A stretch of 64,000 nucleotides of DNA, from contig CM037463.1 of NCBI GenBank assembly GCA_021014325.1, positions 25,166,526-25,230,525 on the forward strand, read 5' to 3'. This document shows positions 59,701 to 64,000 of this stretch, one piece after another. The notes beneath the pieces were generated by a model. The model saw nothing but the letters and a program-made list of their open reading frames with translations, ran no database searches and was not told the origin of the DNA. This DNA is from Plazaster borealis. Its lineage: Eukaryota; Echinodermata; Asteroidea; Forcipulatida; Labidiasteridae. The position numbers and the translations under genes are program-made. How positions within the stretch are numbered: the first letter of the stretch is position 1; each line of letters opens with the position of its first letter.

Positions 59701-60722
59701 ATTTGTACCCGTTTTCTTCTAATGTGAGCCGCACCGGGGATACGGGCGGACAATTACTGATAGTATCTACTCTCTAGTGACGATTAACACGCCAGGAGTC
59801 CAATCCATAGCATGGTGTTATTAGATGACATACTCTATCCCCTACAAGTCTACCCTACATCGCTTGATTAGCCTTCTTTACAGTTGAAGATAATCACATT
59901 CCAAAAAGAGCAACCTTGAGGCGTACACTTCTTTTACAGAGGCGATATTGTCCGAGCTCTAAACCATTTTTTATGTTATTTTAATTTTGTGTGCATCTGG
60001 CTGTGTTTAGTGACCCCCGTTTTTAAGGGAAGTGTATTCAATGGAATTGTTCTGTAAAATAATGACTGGGATCGATACACAAGTACATACAAGTTTCCTG
60101 AACATGTTTATTTGTGTAAATACGCTTGCCAATAATTACTTGAATGTATACATGAACTTTGATGACTGACTGGCTGATTGACTGAAATAGTTGCTTGCTT
60201 GATTGATTGATTGACCGAGGGTTTGATTTATTTCTTCACCATACAAGTTGTGTAGTGGTTTGTTGATGAGACGGTTGCTTGTTTTCTAAAGCTGTTGTCT
60301 GTATTTGGTTGTTGTTTGAACTCATTGAGTAGCTTGGGTAAGATATCTACAGATTGAACACTTGAGGGGTACATTTCTGTACTATGGGGCTTTCTGCTTG
60401 TCAACCGACAAAAATAACGAACACAATACAAATTAACAGTTAAACAATTTTACTAATTACTTGAACAAACTGAATTTGACATTTGGAAACAGTTTACCAT
60501 TTATTGTTTTATTATTACTTCACATTCCAAACATTTGACAAAGGAGAAGAACATACCTTTTTAACCTTTAGGGCCAGTTTGAATTCCTGCCAGTCAATAA
60601 GGCGATCAGTGCCAGCAATAGCAGCAAACTGTCTCTGTGCCCACTCTAGCCATTTGGCATCATCTTCTACTGTCAACCGGTACTCATCCCCTTTCTCCAT
60701 CACAGCTTGGTCGACAACAATT
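38596..60722 (-). CDS. NOX5: NOX5-like calcium-regulated NADPH oxidase, gene B
   Basis: Thirteen exons from 60722 leftwards to the TAG at 38598-38596, all junctions phase-consistent: 60722-60557, 58773-58623, 57632-57422, 56977-56778, 56095-55895, 50200-50010, 45849-45658, 42372-42240, 41800-41529, 41017-40904, 40352-40143, 39421-39161 and 38727-38596. About 810 aa. Residues to about 175 form the EF-hand domain with loops DADNSGTISLDE, DVDGSGQIDHEE and DEDDSGTISFEE, all canonical. Six TM helices carry candidate heme histidines in IIFHK, LIHTV, ATHLM and LIHGP. FAD motif EWHPFTIS and NADPH motifs GAGIGVTP and FFCGSP follow, with a C-terminal Phe. A basic Ser-rich loop (RRNRQLSVRSKSKR) matches the regulatory polybasic region of NOX5. 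The role is calcium-triggered superoxide production at membranes. Exon 1 enters in phase 2, so either an upstream exon supplies the N-terminus or an in-exon ATG is used. Confidence 0.92.
39161..39421 (-). CDS. NOX5: NOX5-B exon 12: NADPH-binding domain
   Basis: Begins VDFIWINRNQKSFEWF and ends TRTQPGRPNWDK|GTAAGC, closely matching the NOX5 family. Confidence 0.95.
39607..39951. mobile_element. hAT-like MITE with perfect 8-bp target duplication
   Basis: AGTTCAAC flanks both sides (39599-39606 and 39952-39959). Ends CAGCGCCGTAACTAGGG and, on the other strand, CAGTGGCGTTAGGGGGG are imperfect inverted repeats. 345 bp, no coding capacity, in the intron between NOX5-B exons 11 and 12. Confidence 0.8.
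40143..40352 (-). CDS. NOX5: NOX5-B exon 11: NADPH-binding domain start
   Basis: Contains INGPYGTATRAIF, VLIGAGIGVTPFASILQS and a CPSCEHQW motif, ending RIKK|GTGAAT. Confidence 0.94.
40904..41017 (-). CDS. NOX5: NOX5-B exon 10: Lys-rich loop extension
   Basis: 114 bp, phase 0 to 0, encoding 38 hydrophilic residues ending KHKKLKKKPENDRVE. Gene A has one exon where gene B has exons 9 and 10. The phase match and splice sites support it. It could be alternatively spliced without breaking frame. Confidence 0.82.
41529..41800 (-). CDS. NOX5: NOX5-B exon 9: dehydrogenase loop with polybasic segment
   Basis: Starts DTISMHIRSAGNWTNKLYSF, then RRNRQLSVRSKSKRSNGS, and a Ser/Pro stretch. In known NOX5 this loop is a phosphorylation and lipid-binding regulatory site. 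Donor GTGAGT|GTAAGT. Confidence 0.92.
42240..42372 (-). CDS. NOX5: NOX5-B exon 8: FAD-binding segment
   Basis: Begins VTHLMITRPPHFDYEPGDYL and includes HEWHPFTISSAPEQ. Acceptor CACCTTAG, donor CCTG|GTTAGT. A palindromic MITE lies 65 bp upstream in the intron. Confidence 0.94.
42437..42655. mobile_element. Palindromic MITE with TA target duplication
   Basis: TA flanks a 219-bp element. The ends, CTGCAAAAAACTGGGGTGTT on the left and CTGCAAAAACTTGGGTGTTT on the opposite strand at the right, continue as inverted repeats for over 35 bp to ACACCATGG. An inner inverted repeat (AAAATAACAC / GTGTTATTTT) makes nearly the whole element self-complementary. Tc1/mariner-type by its TA site. Confidence 0.88.
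45097..45140. repeat. CAA/CAG trinucleotide tract
   Basis: Imperfect AAC repeats in the NOX5-B intron between exons 7 and 8. Confidence 0.85.
45658..45849 (-). CDS. NOX5: NOX5-B exon 7: heme-binding helix
   Basis: Encodes VFYATHLMYIFFWGLMLIHG, with two candidate heme histidines, PRFWYWFVVPG, and LMPSG|GTAAGA. Phase 0 to 0. Confidence 0.93.
47727..48156. repeat. Dispersed two-copy repeat containing paired TGACGTCA sites
   Basis: A block starting TTTGATCAACTTGAAA at 47730 and ending GGTGTCAAATTACA recurs about 330 bp later (48059-48156) with substitutions. Copy 1 contains TGACGTCA at 47791 and 47802. It lies in the NOX5-B intron between exons 6 and 7. Confidence 0.6.
49709..49800. repeat. Poly-T/poly-G and GTTT microsatellite
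   Basis: A run of T, a run of G and then GTTT/GTGTTT repeats just downstream of NOX5-B exon 6. Confidence 0.9.
50010..50200 (-). CDS. NOX5: NOX5-B exon 6: transmembrane helix
   Basis: Preceded by the longest intron of the gene (5.7 kb). Encodes an ectoloop and helix, ending FVRRSGNFQ|GTGAGA. Confidence 0.92.
51034..51066. repeat. TAAA microsatellite
   Basis: About eight TAAA units in the NOX5-B intron between exons 5 and 6. Confidence 0.92.
52186..54815. repeat. 18-bp satellite-like array, about 145 units, in a NOX5-B intron
   Basis: The unit GACATAAGATGGAACTGA and its variant with ACGG in place of ATGG are repeated for 2.6 kb; edge units are more diverged (GTGACATAAG, GAGACAAAG). The core (about 53400-54230) shows ordered T/C variants often in a five-unit (90-bp) pattern. 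At 52640-52770 a 36-bp pair with GGAACGCA recurs four times, and at 53092-53270 a five-unit block occurs twice. The long open frames across it exist because 18 is a multiple of three and the unit lacks stops in those frames; they are not gene evidence. Confidence 0.97.
55895..56095 (-). CDS. NOX5: NOX5-B exon 5: ferric-reductase helices
   Basis: 201 bp. Contains ARGCGQCLNLNGSLILVLML, LPIDQH and the candidate heme histidines of IIFHK and SLIHTVAH. Acceptor TTTCCGTAG, donor AATGCAG|GTAGGT. Confidence 0.94.
56778..56977 (-). CDS. NOX5: NOX5-B exon 4: first transmembrane helix
   Basis: Encodes AAGWLKPPEDEP, a short linker, and the helix VIFVVAYCLLNATLFTETAY. Acceptor TTCTCGTAG, donor CATTG|GTAGGT. 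Confidence 0.92.
57422..57632 (-). CDS. NOX5: NOX5-B exon 3: EF-hands 3 and 4
   Basis: Completes GSGQIDHEEL and adds FEAADEDDSGTISFEEL, then VMENMTIG. Acceptor TTTATTTCACAG, donor ATTGG|GTAACT, leaving in phase 2. Confidence 0.93.
58623..58773 (-). CDS. NOX5: NOX5-B exon 2: canonical EF-hand and half of the next
   Basis: Contains FFALFDADNSGTISLDEL and FLFNVYDVD. The following EF loop is cut by the intron after DVD, in phase 1. Acceptor AACTATTTAG, donor GACG|GTAAGT. Confidence 0.93.
60557..60722 (-). CDS. NOX5: NOX5-B exon 1 (first detected): N-terminal EF-hand region
   Basis: Acceptor TTATTTGTCAG, donor AAAAAG|GTATGT. Encodes DDAKWLEWAQRQFAAIAG and an IDWQEF loop end, matching the NOX5 N-terminus. 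An internal Met (MEKGDEY) could be the start if no upstream coding exon exists. Confidence 0.85.
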
Positions 60723-63700
60723 CTGACAAATAAACAAACAAACAAACAAAAGTCAAATGTTTGAGTAAGATTGATACGTTAAAACAACTCCATAAAAGGT
60801 TTCTCTATGATGTAAAAGGGAAGTCCGCTGAACTTAAACTAGTTTGATTTCTCCACGTTGTTACTAATTAACATTCATAGCATTTTCTTCGTAAGTTCTT
60901 GGTATTGCACCACAGCTGCACAGGCCAATATTGAAATTAACAGCATTTATTTTTATCTGGCCATGCTTCTCCTTGTGTCGTGTATTCTAAAAAGCTTGCC
61001 ATAATCCCCTTGAAAATACCAGAACTTTTTGATGACCTGCTATTACAGATCAAGCATAATCAAATGATCAATGGAAAGTTAAAACAATAATGTGGAAGAT
61101 GTAACCTTTACGATGTAAGAAGTTACATAAACTTGATGGTAGGTGCACTTTTTCTATATGTGAAAGTATTTATTATACACTCGTATAAAAAAACATCACT
61201 GCCATTACTTCACACCACTCTTGAATAAGAGTAATACCGTATCATCAACACCATGTTTCTAGTTCAGGTGAGATTTACACAAGATCGAAGTAGAGCATGT
61301 CATCGGAGCCCGATGGCCAAATGAAAGAACAATCTGTTGAGAAAATTTAGAGATTGTCTTTAAGCTTCGAGGACGCTGGGGGGGGGGTTAAAGGGTTTTG
61401 ACGATTACTCTTGCATCTGGTGCGCATTAGAGGGAGATATCCATCGTCTGGTACACAAGCTTCCCCTTCATTGCATCTGTTTCTTGGAATTTAATGGTAA
61501 CTCCTTCTCATTTTCACGCCTTGTTGTTTGGCAAATGTCATTGCTCCTCTGTCATCATTACTGTCGCCTTGTCAATGTTACTCTGTCATCATTACTGTCG
61601 CCTTGTCATCGCTACTTTGTCACCATTACTGTCGCCTTGTCATTGCTCCTCTGTCACCATTACTGTCGCCTTGTCATTGCTCCTCTGTCATCATTACTGT
61701 CGCCTTGTCATTGTTATTTTGTCACCATTACTGTCGCCTTGTCATTGTTACTCTGTCACCATTACTGTCGCCTTGTCATTGCTCCTCTGTCATCATTACT
61801 GTCGCCTTGTCGTTGTAGCTCTGTCATCATTACTGTCGCCTTGTCATTGTTACTCTGTCACCATCACTGTCGCCTTGTTATTGCTACTTTGTCACCATTA
61901 TGTCGCCTTGTCATTGTTACTCTGTCACCGTTACTGTCGCCTTGTCATTGCTCCGCTGTCATCACTACTGTCGCATTGTCATTGTTACTCTGTCACCATT
62001 ACTGTCGCCTTGTCATTGTTACTCTGTCACATTACTGTCGCCTTGTCATTGTTACTTTGTCACCATTACTGTCGCCTTGTCATTGTTACTCTGTCACCAT
62101 AACTGTCGCCTTGTCACTGCTCCTCTGTCATCATTACTGTCGCCATATTTGGATTTTTTAAAGTATTATTTTCCTTTGTTGTTATCCTCGTCAACGTCAT
62201 TTCCAACGTATTTATATTCACTGATAAATACTTTACAAAATCAATATTTTTCAGAAGCTCCATCAATATCTGAATAAATTGTAAAAAATTACCATTTGCC
62301 AATAGTTGTTGACTCTTTTATACATGGTCTGGATGGCATCTTAACTTCATCAATGTTGTCTTTGAATGATCCAATATTGGCGATAAGTAAAATGGCTACA
62401 TTGTATCAATCTGTAATCTAACAATGCGTGTATCTGTCTTAAACAAAACTCATTGACAAAGTTCTATTTTAATTTCAGGTTTGATAAGACCTTCTTTATA
62501 GACCAGATATCGCCAAAGTGTCTTATAAAACAAATGAACGTGTGAATTGCCCATATACACACACTTATATATATCATAGTGTGGATGATGACCATATGGT
62601 ATATACGCGGTCTAGTTTGATGCTAACCATAACAAAAATAACCGCCTGCCACCAGGAGTGGCTACGAAGGCACGTGGTAGCCAACCATAACGGCGGGATT
62701 TCTAGCACGTAAAACTTGGAAGTAATTTCCAGGTTTCAGGGCTATGCTCCCTTTGGGACCATTCCCTTCTGTTAGATTTCTCCCTTCCCGTGATACGTTA
62801 CCCGTGTGTTCTGAAGTTACTACATATATCTTGCCCCATTGCAACATGAAACCGGTGAAGTCTAATTAACTTTGCTTTGAGAATTGCTTTCATATTTTGG
62901 GACTGGATTTTCAAAAATGTGTTTGCTCTAGAAAACGAGTTGAACGAAGCCAAGACAATGACCCTATACTTTCCTCGAACTCTGAACATAAGTTGTTTTT
63001 ACCATGAGTCAAACTTGGAAATGTGTAGACAGAAACGTTACATAAATTAATAGAACAAGTTGGTACAGTATTTATTTGAATGACACAAAATGTAAAAATA
63101 ATACTATATATCATAGTCCACGCTACAGGTTAGTTTTGTTTTGAATCAAAACCAACCTTCAAAATCATATTTTTTTTATATATAAAGACAACCATATGAC
63201 TAAAATGACTGTCAAAATGGTCAAGAAGTGATGTGTCATTGATACTAGATTTGATTGTGGAATTGCAGTTTATTAAAATTTAATATGATGTTCATAACGT
63301 TTAATTTGATCTCTGCTGGATCTATGCTAGGTCATGTTGACTGTAATACCTAGAGTAAACAGTCATAAGAATGCTTCATGTATTCATTTAACCATATCGT
63401 TGATTCTGATGTAAAACATGCTGAGGCGTTGGATATAGCGGTTGTATCGTTGTGTTTATTTAATAAAGTAAAACAAGGATTTTTCAATGACGAAAATTTG
63501 AAATTAAAAACATGGGCATTTTAGTGTGTTTTTTTTCTTCTAAATGTTGAGAACAAAAGGGGGAAACATCTGAGGTATTGGTTGTAGAGGGTTATTTTCT
63601 TGTGTCACATCTTATTACCACTATAATGTGATAATTGTTACTGTCATCAAACGAAACAACTTCCATAGATTGTTCTTTTCGTTGGAAATAGGTTATCCAT

Positions 63701-64000
63701 TTCCCTTTAAGGTATCGTAAATTAAATGAATTTATTTGATGAAATTTCAGGCATGATGGTCTTGACCGTATTTTTCAGAACGTAACCCCTGCTGGTTTGT
63801 AAATGAAATCCACCATCTGTCACTAATTGCCTAGCTCAACTTGCAGCCGGTCTCTGCTTTTCTTTCTGTCTTTTCTCTTATGAAATTTGTTATCAAAGAC
63901 TGGAGCAAAATTGTAATGTCTTTTTTCATAATGAAAACGTGTTGTCTATTCCTTTCAGCTAAACTTCACACGGCAAATGACCGGGGTACACTAAAGAAGA
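60723..64000. other. Upstream flank of NOX5-B without a supported gene
   Basis: Contains the 34-bp minisatellite and short, unsupported frames. The NOX5-B promoter and any first exon should lie here or further right. I could not identify a signal-bearing exon with a matching phase-2 donor. Confidence 0.5.
61545..62150. repeat. 34-bp minisatellite, about 18 units, upstream of NOX5-B
   Basis: GTCGCC recurs every 34 bases (61563, 61597, 61631 and on). Units contain CACCATTACTGTCGCCTTGT. A few have one-base deletions. The open frames are by-products: 34 is not a multiple of three, so reading cycles through all frames. Confidence 0.95.

Noticed and set aside
61484..62277. Overlapping plus-strand frames rich in Cys, His and Leu
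   Set aside because: They are three-frame readings of a 34-bp minisatellite.
1..64000. CRISPR arrays, rRNA, tRNA or endogenous viral genes
   Set aside because: None seen. The tandem arrays have no unique spacers, and no reverse transcriptase, integrase or capsid-like frame was recognised.

Overview
This window is animal nuclear DNA. It has intron-rich genes with GT-AG junctions, AT-rich intergenic sequence, microsatellites, minisatellites and many small inverted-repeat transposons. A marine deuterostome is the best guess, most likely an echinoderm. The reasons are an invertebrate NOX5 pair, an animal GH81-like enzyme and a TTAA-flanked foldback MITE whose layout resembles echinoderm families. 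The species cannot be named from the sequence. There is no bacterial gene, operon, CRISPR array, rRNA or tRNA that I can support.

Layout. (1) 1-3908, minus strand: the 5' six exons of a type II membrane-anchored, N-glycosylated protein with a GH81 (endo-1,3-beta-glucanase)-like segment; its 3' end lies off the left edge. (2) About 4.0-17.5 kb: no supported gene, but a second MITE copy, several short tandem repeats and a 2.1-kb hAT-like element carrying its own internal repeats. (3) 17.6-25.4 kb, plus strand: a transmembrane mucin with a Ser/Thr-rich ectodomain of about 1,250 residues, then EGF, SEA, EGF, a membrane segment and a cytoplasmic tail. This is the order of vertebrate MUC3/12/17. 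The SEA domain keeps a G/SIVA self-cleavage site. (4) 27.1-32.9 kb, plus strand: NOX5-like gene A (12 exons). Heme, FAD and NADPH motifs are kept, the EF-hands are degenerate, and one exon has an apparent one-base frameshift. (5) 32.9-38.6 kb: gene-poor, low-complexity DNA. (6) 38.6-60.7 kb, minus strand: NOX5-like gene B (13 exons, about 810 aa) with canonical EF-hands and all catalytic motifs, pointing tail-to-tail at gene A. Its introns hold a 2.6-kb array of an 18-bp repeat, two MITEs and other repeats. (7) 60.7-64 kb: a 34-bp minisatellite upstream of gene B and otherwise nothing recognised.

Exon chains were built by hand by matching splice signals and reading phase; nearly every junction is phase-consistent. 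Genes A and B share intron positions and phases across the oxidase core, which indicates duplication of one ancestral gene. NOX5 enzymes make superoxide at membranes and membrane mucins coat epithelia, so both could act at a body surface, but nothing in the sequence shows that these neighbours are co-regulated.
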